Shown piece after piece: positions 51,105 to 58,577 of a stretch of DNA of 64,000 bases. The position numbers and the translations under genes were made by a program. A model generated the notes under the pieces. That model did no database searches and was not told the DNA's origin. It worked only from the letters and a program-made list of their open reading frames with translations. This DNA comes from Cellulomonas denverensis (GTDB taxonomy: Bacteria > Actinomycetota > Actinomycetes > Actinomycetales > Cellulomonadaceae): assembly GCF_012396125.1 (NCBI RefSeq), contig NZ_JAAXOX010000001.1, positions 62,001 through 126,000 on the forward strand, given 5' to 3'. Position 1 is the stretch's first letter, and the number at the start of each line of letters is the position of its first letter.

Positions 51105-52481
51105 TCAGGTGCGGGGGCGCAGTGCGCGGTCCACCAGCGCCAGCACGGTCGCCCCCGCGGAGGCCACCATGATCAGCCAGCCGATCGCGTGCAGCCCGGC
51201 ATCCGACGGACTGTCGCCGAAGGTCAGGCCGATCACCGCCGACGACCCGATCGCCGCCAGGTACACCGCGGTCCGGGACAGCCCCGAGGCGGTTCCGGTC
51301 TGCGCCGGCGGCACCTGCCGGTACAGCGCCGCCTGGTTGGTCACCGACGCCAGACCTTGCGGGATGCCGAAGACCCCGGCCACCAGCAGCAGCAGCCAGA
51401 CCGGCGCCCCGGAGCCGAGGCCGATCAGCAGCACTCCCCCGGTCAGCGCGAGCACCCCCGCCACCACCAGCGGCGGGCGCAGCCGGGTGTTCCTCGCCAC
51501 CAGCACCGACGCCACCCCGGCCAGCACCGCCGTCGGCAACTGCAGCAGCCCCGCGGTATCGGCATCGAAGCCCGCCGCGCCCTGCAACCACTGCGAGTAG
51601 CCGTAGACCACCGCATAGGCGGCCAGGTACACCAGGAACATCCGGGCGTAGGTCCGGGTCAGCGGCCCGTTCGCCGCCAGCATCCGCAGATCCACGAACG
51701 GGGCGGTCCGGCGCAGCTCCCACGCCGCGAAGCCCGCCAGCACCACGACGGACAGCACCAGCAGCCACCACAGCGGGTCGCCCAGCTCCAGCAGGAACAC
51801 CAGCAGCGCCGCCAGGCCCACCGCGAACAGCACGATCCCCACCGGGTCGATCGACCGCAGCAACGGGACACCGCTCGCCGCCGTCCGCGGGCGGGTGGCG
51901 TCGCTCGGCACCCACAGCCAGGTCAGCACCAGCGCCAGCAGCGCCAGCGGCACGTTCACCAGGAAGATCGACGGCCAGCCGAAGGCGGCGATCAGCACCC
52001 CGCCCAGCACCGGGCCCACCGCGGAGGTGGTCAGGCTCGCGATCGACAACCCGGACAGCAGCGCCGGTGGTGTCGGCAGGCCCGCCCGGCCGGACTGGTC
52101 ACGGATCAGCGTCATCGCGGACGGGTACGCCGAGGAGGTGCCCAGTCCGATCAGCACCCGCGCCGCCAGCACCCCACCGAAGCCGGACCACAGCTCGGGC
52201 AGCAGCCCCGCCAGCGCCACCAGCACCAGCCCGGCGGAGTACACCCGGCGCGGGCCCAGCACATCCGCGAACTTGCCCATCACCGGCTGCGCCACCGCAC
52301 TCGCCAGGTAGAGCCCGGCCACCAGCCACACCGCCCGCGACGTCGGCACGCCCAGATCCCGCGAGATCGGCACCAGGGCGACCGAGATCATTGTGGTGTT
52401 GATCGGGTTGAGCACCGGGCCGATCAGCACCGGGACGACGAACCGCGGCCCGAACGGTCGCTCATGAGTGGGGGTCGGCAC
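51105..52481 (-). CDS. MFS drug/multidrug exporter
   Basis: Major facilitator superfamily protein, 458 residues, with about 14 hydrophobic helices and the motif A-like segment GKFADVLGPRRVYSAG after helix 2. MIGP-type export signatures (PVLGGVLIAAFGWPSIFLVNVP) match DHA2/EmrB-like antiporters. A TAACGT box ends 8 bases before GTG 52481, predicting a leaderless message. It is divergent from the DUF1801 gene. The exported substrate cannot be read. Confidence 0.85.
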   Translation of the reverse strand: MPTPTHERPFGPRFVVPVLIGPVLNPINTTMISVALVPISRDLGVPTSRAVWLVAGLYLASAVAQPVMGKFADVLGPRRVYSAGLVLVALAGLLPELWSGFGGVLAARVLIGLGTSSAYPSAMTLIRDQSGRAGLPTPPALLSGLSIASLTTSAVGPVLGGVLIAAFGWPSIFLVNVPLALLALVLTWLWVPSDATRPRTAASGVPLLRSIDPVGIVLFAVGLAALLVFLLELGDPLWWLLVLSVVVLAGFAAWELRRTAPFVDLRMLAANGPLTRTYARMFLVYLAAYAVVYGYSQWLQGAAGFDADTAGLLQLPTAVLAGVASVLVARNTRLRPPLVVAGVLALTGGVLLIGLGSGAPVWLLLLVAGVFGIPQGLASVTNQAALYRQVPPAQTGTASGLSRTAVYLAAIGSSAVIGLTFGDSPSDAGLHAIGWLIMVASAGATVLALVDRALRPRT

Positions 52482-52489
52482 GTGCCACG

Positions 52490-52495
52490 ACGTTA
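52490..52495 (-). promoter_or_regulatory. -10 box of the MFS gene (leaderless)
   Basis: TAACGT on the minus strand, 8 bases before GTG 52481. Confidence 0.4.
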
Positions 52496-52550
52496 CGCCC
52501 CGGGTGCTCCTACGATGACCCGGTCAGCCGCCGCACCGAGAGGAACCACC

Positions 52551-52991
52551 ATGAACGCCGCACGCGACGAGCAGGTCGAGGGTTTCACTGCCGAGGAGAA
52601 GGCGGCGATGAAGGAGCGGGCGGCGGAGGTGCGCAAGTCCAAGCGCTCCGGCGCCTCCGGCGACCCTGCCCAGGAGCTGCTGGACAAGATCGCCGAGATG
52701 CCCGACGAGGACCGGGTCGTGGCGGAGAAGATCCACGCCCTGGTGGTCGAGCACGCACCCACCCTCAGCCACCGCACCTGGTACGGCATGCCCGCCTACG
52801 CCAAGGACGGCAAGGTGCTGCTGTTCTTCCAGCCCGCCAGCAAGTTCAAGGCCCGCTACTCCACCCTCGGCTTCAACGACGTCGCCGCGCTGGACGACGG
52901 GAACATGTGGCCGAACTCGTATGCGATCACCTCGCTCGGCCCCGACGACGAACAGCGGATCGCCGAGCTGATCGTCCGCGCGGTCGGCTGA
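52551..52991 (+). CDS. DUF1801-family protein
   Basis: 146 residues. The first ~60 are charged and helical; the rest is a YdhG-like DUF1801 fold with RTWYGMPAYAKDGKVLLFFQ and a late NSYAITSL segment. Function unknown. The ATG follows AGAGGAA, and a TACGAT box lies at 52511-52516. Its stop overlaps the next start by one base (TGATG). Confidence 0.82.
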   Translation: MNAARDEQVEGFTAEEKAAMKERAAEVRKSKRSGASGDPAQELLDKIAEMPDEDRVVAEKIHALVVEHAPTLSHRTWYGMPAYAKDGKVLLFFQPASKFKARYSTLGFNDVAALDDGNMWPNSYAITSLGPDDEQRIAELIVRAVG

Positions 52992-53515
52992 TGACCACTG
53001 CCCTGGTCGTGATCGACGTCCAGGTGGACGTGCTGGACGGCTGCGTCCGGGTGGAATCGGCCCTCCACGCCATCCGCACGCTGCTGTCCGCCGCGCGCAC
53101 CGCGCGCACGCCGGTGGTCTGGGTCCAGCACCAGGGCCCGGGATTGGAGGCCGGCTCGGACGGCTGGCGGATCCACCCGGCGCTCGACCCGCTGCCCGGC
53201 GAGCCGGTGGTCGCCAAGTCCTACCGGGACGCCTTCGCCGGCACCGACCTGGCGGCGGCGCTCGGCGATGCGGACCACCTGGTGCTCTGCGGCGCCCAGA
53301 CCGACTACTGCGTGCGCACCACCGCGCAGCGGGCGGCCGCCGAGGGGTACGGGATCACCTGGGTCACCGACGCGCACACCACCTGCGACGTCCGGACCGC
53401 CGCCGGGACGGTCCGGGCCGAGGACGTGATCGCCCAGCACGACCACTACTTCGGCGGGCTGCGGTATCCCGGGCAGGAGGTCCGGGCGGTGCCGGCGGCG
53501 CAGGTGCAGTGGTGA
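52991..53515 (+). CDS. Isochorismatase-family cysteine hydrolase
   Basis: 174 residues. The catalytic triad is D9 in VVIDVQ, the Lys in VVAKSYRDAF and the Cys in GAQTDYCVRTTA, with the cis-peptide segment before the Cys. Enzymes of this fold cleave amides such as nicotinamide, ureidoacrylate or biuret; the substrate is unknown. It starts in the stop of the DUF1801 gene and overlaps the DUF952 gene by 4 bases. Confidence 0.9.
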   Translation: MTTALVVIDVQVDVLDGCVRVESALHAIRTLLSAARTARTPVVWVQHQGPGLEAGSDGWRIHPALDPLPGEPVVAKSYRDAFAGTDLAAALGDADHLVLCGAQTDYCVRTTAQRAAAEGYGITWVTDAHTTCDVRTAAGTVRAEDVIAQHDHYFGGLRYPGQEVRAVPAAQVQW

Positions 53516-53889
53516 CCGCGATCCAGCACCTCGCGCTGCGCACCGAGTGGGACGCCGCCCGCCGGGCCGGTGTGTATCGGCAGTCCACCCTGGGCCGGAC
53601 GCTGGACCAGGTCGGGTTCATCCACTGCTCCGCCCCGCACCAGCTCGCCCCGATGGCCGAGTTCGTCTACGCCGACGTGGCCGAACCCCTGTGCGTGCTC
53701 ACCATCGACCGCGACGCCGTGGAACGCGCCGGGACCCGGGTGCTCGACGAGGACGGTGGCGGCGGCGAGACTTACCCGCACCTGTACGGCGCGCTGCGGA
53801 TCGAGTGGGTGACCCGGGTCGAGCCCGCCCGGATCGAGGACGGCCGGCTGCGGGTCACTACCGACCCGGATGGGCCCGCGTTCGCCTGA
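53512..53889 (+). CDS. DUF952-family protein
   Basis: 125 residues with GFIHCS and TYPHLYGALRIEWV, the defining motifs of DUF952. Family function unknown; the His residues suggest an ADP-ribose or nucleotide-binding enzyme fold, which is speculation. GTG 53512 overlaps the upstream stop by 4 bases (GTGA). It is the last of three coupled genes and converges on the WapI-like gene 12 bases away. Confidence 0.88.
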   Translation: MTAIQHLALRTEWDAARRAGVYRQSTLGRTLDQVGFIHCSAPHQLAPMAEFVYADVAEPLCVLTIDRDAVERAGTRVLDEDGGGGETYPHLYGALRIEWVTRVEPARIEDGRLRVTTDPDGPAFA

Positions 53890-53901
53890 TCGGCCGACGT
53901 G

Positions 53902-54393
53902 TCACCACCACCGCGGGGGGACGGCAGCGAGAGCGCGCCGCCACTCGTCGGCGGCCCAGTCGACCACGCGTCGATCCATCCAGAGCTCATACACCACGGG
54001 CCGTCGGGTGTAGCGGTCGGGACCGGCAGGGAGTGCCTCGTGGGTGAGCTTGACGCGCAGCGCGATCTCGCCGCCACGTACGGACACGACGTCGAAGGTG
54101 AACAGCGGCTCGATGAACGACATCCGGCCGGGAAGCGTCCCGCCGGAGCCCGGGCAGACGGCCACTGCGTGCAGCCACTCGGCAAAGTCCTCGGCTTCGG
54201 AGGCGGTCATGCAGGGATCGTGGAACGACCAGTGGTCCCCGTTCGCGAGTTCGATCTCGCCGCCGACCATCACCCAGTTGCAGTCGTGCCAGAACCAGGG
54301 GTGCGGCCACACGGCTCCGGGAGGGGGATCCGGGTACTGGTAGCCGGTGGGGTACATCTCCAGGCAGGCGCCGTCCCGCGACCACAGTCTCAT
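53902..54393 (-). CDS. WapI-like immunity protein (putative)
   Basis: 163 residues. The pattern TGYQYPDPP, then DCNWVMVGGEIELANGDHWS, then FHDPCMTASEAEDFAEWL resembles the WapI family of polymorphic-toxin immunity proteins; the match is by eye. No signal peptide or membrane helix. ATG 54393 begins 19 bases after the stop of the RelA/SpoT-like gene, so both are probably on one transcript with the putative immunity gene second. It could instead be an orphan immunity gene or a structural relative with another role. Confidence 0.55.
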   Translation of the reverse strand: MRLWSRDGACLEMYPTGYQYPDPPPGAVWPHPWFWHDCNWVMVGGEIELANGDHWSFHDPCMTASEAEDFAEWLHAVAVCPGSGGTLPGRMSFIEPLFTFDVVSVRGGEIALRVKLTHEALPAGPDRYTRRPVVYELWMDRRVVDWAADEWRRALAAVPPRWW

Positions 54394-54412
54394 CGCGCCC
54401 GCGCCGTGGTCG

Positions 54413-55801
54413 TCAACGAGTGCCCGGGCCGCCGGGTGCCATCGCGACGCCGGATCTCGTCACCGACAGCGACAGATCACTCCGCCGACTCAGCAACTCC
54501 AGGATCGCCTCGTCTGCCGTGTCGCGGGCGAGGTCGCCGGCCACCCAGATCGGTCCGCGTCCGGACTCCACGCATCGCATCCGCCTTCCACCCGGCGCGT
54601 CATCCTGGAGCGCGACCACTCCCTCGACGACGACCGTGCGCGTCCCATGCCGGTCGGCGAGGACCCGCGCGAGCTCCCGCACCGCTCCCGCCGCCGACAG
54701 CCGGACACCGCGCAGGTCCGGCGGGCAGTCCCGGCCGACGATCTCGTAGACATTCACCTTCTGCCGGAGACGGTCGTACCGCCACCGCAACTTCTCCGGG
54801 CGAGCGCTGACCCAGTCGCCCGAACCGATACCGCCGGTGTTGGCGATGTACTCCTCGCCGTATACCGCAAGAAGCTCATCGTCCAGACGACGGACCCGGG
54901 TGACCCTGGTCGCGGTCGCCATCAGACTCCGTACCTGGTGGCCGTCGATGCCGTCGAGCTTCTCGGACAGCGACTCGAGAGACTCAATGGCGCAGGAGCG
55001 GACCAACTGGCAGGCGAAGTCGTATCCGGCCTCCGTCGCGTCCTCGTCGTCGGGAAAGCGCTCGGTCAGGAATGCGCGCAGGCTTCCGGCGTCGACCGCT
55101 GTCGTCCCCGTGCCTCCCGGATCGTCCGTGGGGACGTCGGAGGCTGTCGGCTCGATCACCGGGCCCCCGGCCGGATTGGAGAGGATGTGCGCGATCGCAA
55201 TGAAGGTCTCGTCCAACGCCCGGCGTGCATCCGAGGCCACCCCGAAGAGGCAGTCGATCGTCACCTGGTCGCGTTCGCCGATCGCCGCATACTCGACCCC
55301 CTTGTAGCGCACGTGGTGCTCGAACTCGGCCCAGGCGTGTGCGGCAACCGTCCGGACCTGGATCTCGAGTCCCGCGAAGCGCTCGAAGTAGTGGGCGAGA
55401 TCGCCGCCGCCGACCAGCCATCCCGTTGACGCACCAGACCGCTCGCCCGTGGCAATCAGATGCACACAGTCGTATCCACGCCGGCGCTCCTCTTTCTCCT
55501 CGCCGGGCATGCGGTCCTCGCTGAGCTCGAACCGGGAGCGGATGAGTTCGCAGACCTTGTTCCGGTCGGTGATCGAGTACGTGATGATCCGAGCCGCCAC
55601 ACAGTCCGTGACCTGCCGGCGCGGGTCGTCGTAGGCCTTGCGCGCGCACTTGTCCTGGAACGACTGGATCGACTTGTGCCGGGCGGACACGTCGTGCGCA
55701 TCGATCGCGCCCTCGGTCAGCAGCCGGCGGAGATAGTCCGCAATCTCACCGGCGGCCCCCGGCAACCAATCCCAGTCTTTGAGGTCTTCCCCTGTGAGCA
55801 C
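54413..55801 (-). CDS. RelA/SpoT-fold nucleotidyltransferase with unknown C-terminal region
   Basis: 462 residues. Residues ~35-175 match an alarmone-synthetase fold: ARHKSIQSFQDKCARK, the metal Asp D66 in VTDCVAARI, GYDCVH with Y110, and EIQVRT (E146) leading into AHAWAEFEHHVRYKG. Key residues of the synthetase site seem kept; no HD hydrolase domain is seen. The last ~240 residues are unlike TGS/ACT regulatory domains and are unknown. GTG 55801 has an AGGGG Shine-Dalgarno; GTG 55807 or ATG 55888 are alternatives. Codons such as AAA, TTG, GAT and ACA are commoner than in neighbours, suggesting transfer. It could make (p)ppGpp or modify RNA like toxic small alarmone synthetases. Confidence 0.75.
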   Translation of the reverse strand: MLTGEDLKDWDWLPGAAGEIADYLRRLLTEGAIDAHDVSARHKSIQSFQDKCARKAYDDPRRQVTDCVAARIITYSITDRNKVCELIRSRFELSEDRMPGEEKEERRRGYDCVHLIATGERSGASTGWLVGGGDLAHYFERFAGLEIQVRTVAAHAWAEFEHHVRYKGVEYAAIGERDQVTIDCLFGVASDARRALDETFIAIAHILSNPAGGPVIEPTASDVPTDDPGGTGTTAVDAGSLRAFLTERFPDDEDATEAGYDFACQLVRSCAIESLESLSEKLDGIDGHQVRSLMATATRVTRVRRLDDELLAVYGEEYIANTGGIGSGDWVSARPEKLRWRYDRLRQKVNVYEIVGRDCPPDLRGVRLSAAGAVRELARVLADRHGTRTVVVEGVVALQDDAPGGRRMRCVESGRGPIWVAGDLARDTADEAILELLSRRSDLSLSVTRSGVAMAPGGPGTR

Positions 55802-55922
55802 GTGCACCCCTGCCCGGACGACAACGAAGAAATGTCCGCAGGTTAGCACCCGGATTGGAGCCAAGTAACGCACCGCACGGTGCTCCATCACCCAGCATGG
55901 CGAATTGAGCGGCTTTGGCGAA

Positions 55923-55928
55923 ATTATA
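55923..55928 (-). promoter_or_regulatory. Consensus -10 box at the ychF stop codon
   Basis: TATAAT on the minus strand overlaps the ychF TAA stop. It is the only perfect consensus I noticed in this GC-rich window and lies 122 bases before GTG 55801. It would let the RelA/SpoT-like gene be expressed without ychF. The -35 is weak. Confidence 0.5.
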
Positions 55929-57009
55929 CGTTGAAGCGGAACTCCACCACGTCGCCGTCGGCCATCACGTAGTCCTTGCCCTCGATCCGCGCCTTGCCCG
56001 CGGCGCGCGCGGCGGCGACCGACCCGGCCTCGACCAGGTCGTCGAAGGAGATCACCTCGGCCTTGATGAAGCCCTTCTGGAAGTCGGTGTGGATGACACC
56101 GGCCGCCTGGGGGGCGGTCCAGCCCTGGTGGATGGTCCAGGCGCGGGACTCCTTGGGGCCGGCGGTGAGGTAGGTCTGCAGGCCGAGGGTGTGGAAGCCG
56201 ACCCGGGCGAGCTGGTCCAGGCCGGACTCTTCCTGACCGTTCTCGGCGAGCATCTCCCGGGCCTCGTCCTCCTCCAGCTCGACCAGCTCGGACTCGAACT
56301 TGGCGTCCAGGAAGATGGCGTCGGCGGGGGCGACGAGGGCGCGCAGCTCGTCCTGCATGGCGGTGTCGGCCAGGCCGGCGTCGTCGGTGTTGAAGACGTA
56401 GATGAACGGCTTGGCGGTCATCAGCTGCAGGTGGGCGATCTCGGCCAGGTCGAGCCCGGCGGCCTTGGCACCCTGGAACAGGGTGGTGCCGGACTCGAGC
56501 ACCTGCTGGGCGGCCTTGGCGGCGGCGAGGTCGGCGGGGTCGGCCTTCTTGCCGCGGACCTCCTTCTCCAGCCGCGGGATCGCCTTCTCCAGGGTCTGCA
56601 GGTCGGCCAGCACCAGCTCGGTGGCGACGGTCTCGATGTCGTCCTTGGGGTCGACCTTGCCGTTGACGTGCACGACGTCGGGGTCGGCGAAGGCACGGGT
56701 CACCTGGCAGATCGCGTCGGCCTCACGGATGTTGGCCAGGAACTGGTTGCCCAGCCCCTCGCCCTCGCTGGCGCCCTTGACGATGCCGGCGATGTCGACG
56801 AACGACACGGTCGCGGGCAGGATCTTCTGGCTGCCGAAGATCTCCGCGAGGGTGTGCAGCCGCGGGTCGGGCAGCGGGACCACGCCGACGTTGGGCTCGA
56901 TGGTGGCGAACGGGTAGTTCGCCGCCAGGACCTGCGCGCGGGTCAGGGCGTTGAAGAGGGTGGACTTGCCGACGTTGGGCAGGCCGACGATGCCGATGGT
57001 GAGTGCCAC
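55924..57009 (-). CDS. ychF: Ribosome-binding ATPase YchF
   Basis: OBG-family P-loop protein, 361 residues, normal length. G1 is GLPNVGKST at 9-17, G3 is DIAGIVKGASEG, and the base-specificity loop reads NTDD rather than NKxD, in line with the ATP preference of YchF. The C-terminal TGS domain ends in YVMADGDVVEFRF. A TAGGAT box ends 8 bases before GTG 57009, predicting a leaderless mRNA. Confidence 0.96.
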   Translation of the reverse strand: MALTIGIVGLPNVGKSTLFNALTRAQVLAANYPFATIEPNVGVVPLPDPRLHTLAEIFGSQKILPATVSFVDIAGIVKGASEGEGLGNQFLANIREADAICQVTRAFADPDVVHVNGKVDPKDDIETVATELVLADLQTLEKAIPRLEKEVRGKKADPADLAAAKAAQQVLESGTTLFQGAKAAGLDLAEIAHLQLMTAKPFIYVFNTDDAGLADTAMQDELRALVAPADAIFLDAKFESELVELEEDEAREMLAENGQEESGLDQLARVGFHTLGLQTYLTAGPKESRAWTIHQGWTAPQAAGVIHTDFQKGFIKAEVISFDDLVEAGSVAAARAAGKARIEGKDYVMADGDVVEFRFNV

Positions 57010-57017
57010 GGAAGGTC

Positions 57018-57023
57018 ATCCTA
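57018..57023 (-). promoter_or_regulatory. -10 box of ychF (leaderless)
   Basis: TAGGAT on the minus strand, 8 bases before GTG 57009. Confidence 0.5.
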
Positions 57024-57078
57024 CGGGGAGCGGCCCCTGCGCGGTGCGGTCCCACCGTAGGTCCCAGGAGCCCGCTGG

Positions 57079-57084
57079 TATTCT
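57079..57084 (+). promoter_or_regulatory. Extended -10 box of the polymerase-like gene (leaderless)
   Basis: TGG-TATTCT, an extended -10, ends 7 bases before ATG 57092. It supports a leaderless start at the second of two adjacent ATGs. Confidence 0.5.
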
Positions 57085-57091
57085 GGGGATG

Positions 57092-58549
57092 ATGTCGATA
57101 ACGGTTGTAGGAATCGTCACCGTCGCCGCGCTGGCCGCGGTCCTCCTCACCGCGCCCCGGCACCTGGTGTGGTTGCTGGCGGCGTCCGCACCGTTCATGC
57201 GCACCGCGGCCGTCTCGATCAGCGGGAACGGCGTGCCGCCGTTCTACCTGGTCGCGCTGGTGGCGAGCACGATCGCGTTCGTCACCTGGGCCCGGGGGTG
57301 GCACACCCGGGTGACCGCGCTGCGCATCCTCGGCTGGTTCGTGGCCTGGTCACTGCTGGTCACCGCGGTGTCGCCCGTGGTCTTCGCCGGGGTGCCGGTG
57401 CTCGACCCGCGGGGCGGGATCGACGAGCAGGTCCTCGACCCGACGCCGCTCGCCTTCTCGATCTCGGTCGTGGCCCAGGCGGGCTACCTCGTGCTCGCCG
57501 CCGGTGTGGTGCTGTACCTCGCGCAGCGCCGCACGCTGAGCAGCGGCCTCCTGACGCCGGCGATCACCCTCGGCACCGTCCTATCAGCGATCCGGCTGCT
57601 GCCGGGCACCGCGTTCATGGACGGCATCTTCCGCTCCTACGGGGCGGGCGAGTTCAACCTGTACGACACCCGGCACTACGGCATCTTCTTCGAGCCGTCG
57701 TATCTGGCCACCTTCTCGATCGGCGCGCTGGCCTACTGCGCGTACCGGGTCCAGGTGGTCCGCGGCTGGCGACGGTTCGGGATCGCCACCGTCGGCCTGC
57801 TCGCGGCGGTGAATCTCCTGTACAGCGGCACCGGTACGGGCGCCGCGTCCGTCGTGATCCTGGTGGGCATCGCCGTCTGCTTCTACGGGTTCCGGTTCCT
57901 GTTCAGGGGGGCGCGACTGCACCCACTGGCGGCGCTCGTCCCGATCCTGCTCGCGATCGTGCTCGTCGTCCCGAACCCGGTCCGCGACAGCCTGTCCGGG
58001 ACCATCGGCGGCAAGCTGGTCACCGACTCGTACACCGCACGCACCGCGTCGAACTGGATGTCGATCGACATCATGTGGAACACCTGGACGCTCGGGTCCG
58101 GGCTCGGCACGTCGCGACCGTCGTCCTTCGCCGCGCTGGTGGTCAGCACCACCGGACTGCTCGGCACGGTGCTCCTGGCCGTGTTCCTCGGGAAGGTGAT
58201 CATCGGTGCGTCCCGGCGTCCCGAGTGGAAGCCGGTCGCGATGGGCCTGCTGGGCCTGATCGTCGCGAAGGTCGTCGCCGAACCGGATCTGTCCGTGCCG
58301 CTGCTGTGGCTGGCGGTGGGCGCCTGCGCCTACGCGATGAAGCCCTCCCCGGAGGATCCCGAGGAGTCCGCCCTGGCAGTGGGCGCAGCGGCGCTCCCCG
58401 TGACCCCGCGCCCGGCGGGTGCCCGCCGCAACCGCCACCACCAGGTGGGCCGGCCCCGACTCGAGCACACCCCGGCCGCGGTCCGCACCGACCGGATGCG
58501 TGACGAGGCCCGCTCCCGAGCGGATCTGGCGGGTACGACGGCGCGCTGA
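57092..58549 (+). CDS. Polytopic membrane protein, O-antigen ligase/polymerase-like
   Basis: 485 residues with roughly ten to twelve hydrophobic helices and a hydrophilic basic C-terminal tail of ~80 residues. A long loop between helices with DTRHYGIFFEPSYLATF and the late TASNWMSIDIMW, LGSGLGTSRPS region are reminiscent of Wzy/O-antigen ligase proteins (an RXXXW-like loop before a GxGxG motif). No other polysaccharide gene is adjacent, so the assignment is tentative. ATG 57092 is preferred over ATG 57089 because of the promoter spacing. It converges on the ABC permease. Confidence 0.6.
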   Translation: MSITVVGIVTVAALAAVLLTAPRHLVWLLAASAPFMRTAAVSISGNGVPPFYLVALVASTIAFVTWARGWHTRVTALRILGWFVAWSLLVTAVSPVVFAGVPVLDPRGGIDEQVLDPTPLAFSISVVAQAGYLVLAAGVVLYLAQRRTLSSGLLTPAITLGTVLSAIRLLPGTAFMDGIFRSYGAGEFNLYDTRHYGIFFEPSYLATFSIGALAYCAYRVQVVRGWRRFGIATVGLLAAVNLLYSGTGTGAASVVILVGIAVCFYGFRFLFRGARLHPLAALVPILLAIVLVVPNPVRDSLSGTIGGKLVTDSYTARTASNWMSIDIMWNTWTLGSGLGTSRPSSFAALVVSTTGLLGTVLLAVFLGKVIIGASRRPEWKPVAMGLLGLIVAKVVAEPDLSVPLLWLAVGACAYAMKPSPEDPEESALAVGAAALPVTPRPAGARRNRHHQVGRPRLEHTPAAVRTDRMRDEARSRADLAGTTAR

Positions 58550-58577
58550 CCCCTCAGGGCCGCCCCCGGTGCAGAGG

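Noticed and set aside
55802..55891. N-terminal extension of the RelA/SpoT-like protein
   Set aside because: GTG 55891 and ATG 55888 have no Shine-Dalgarno and add a hydrophobic stretch; they remain possible if the TATAAT promoter is used, but GTG 55801 is preferred.
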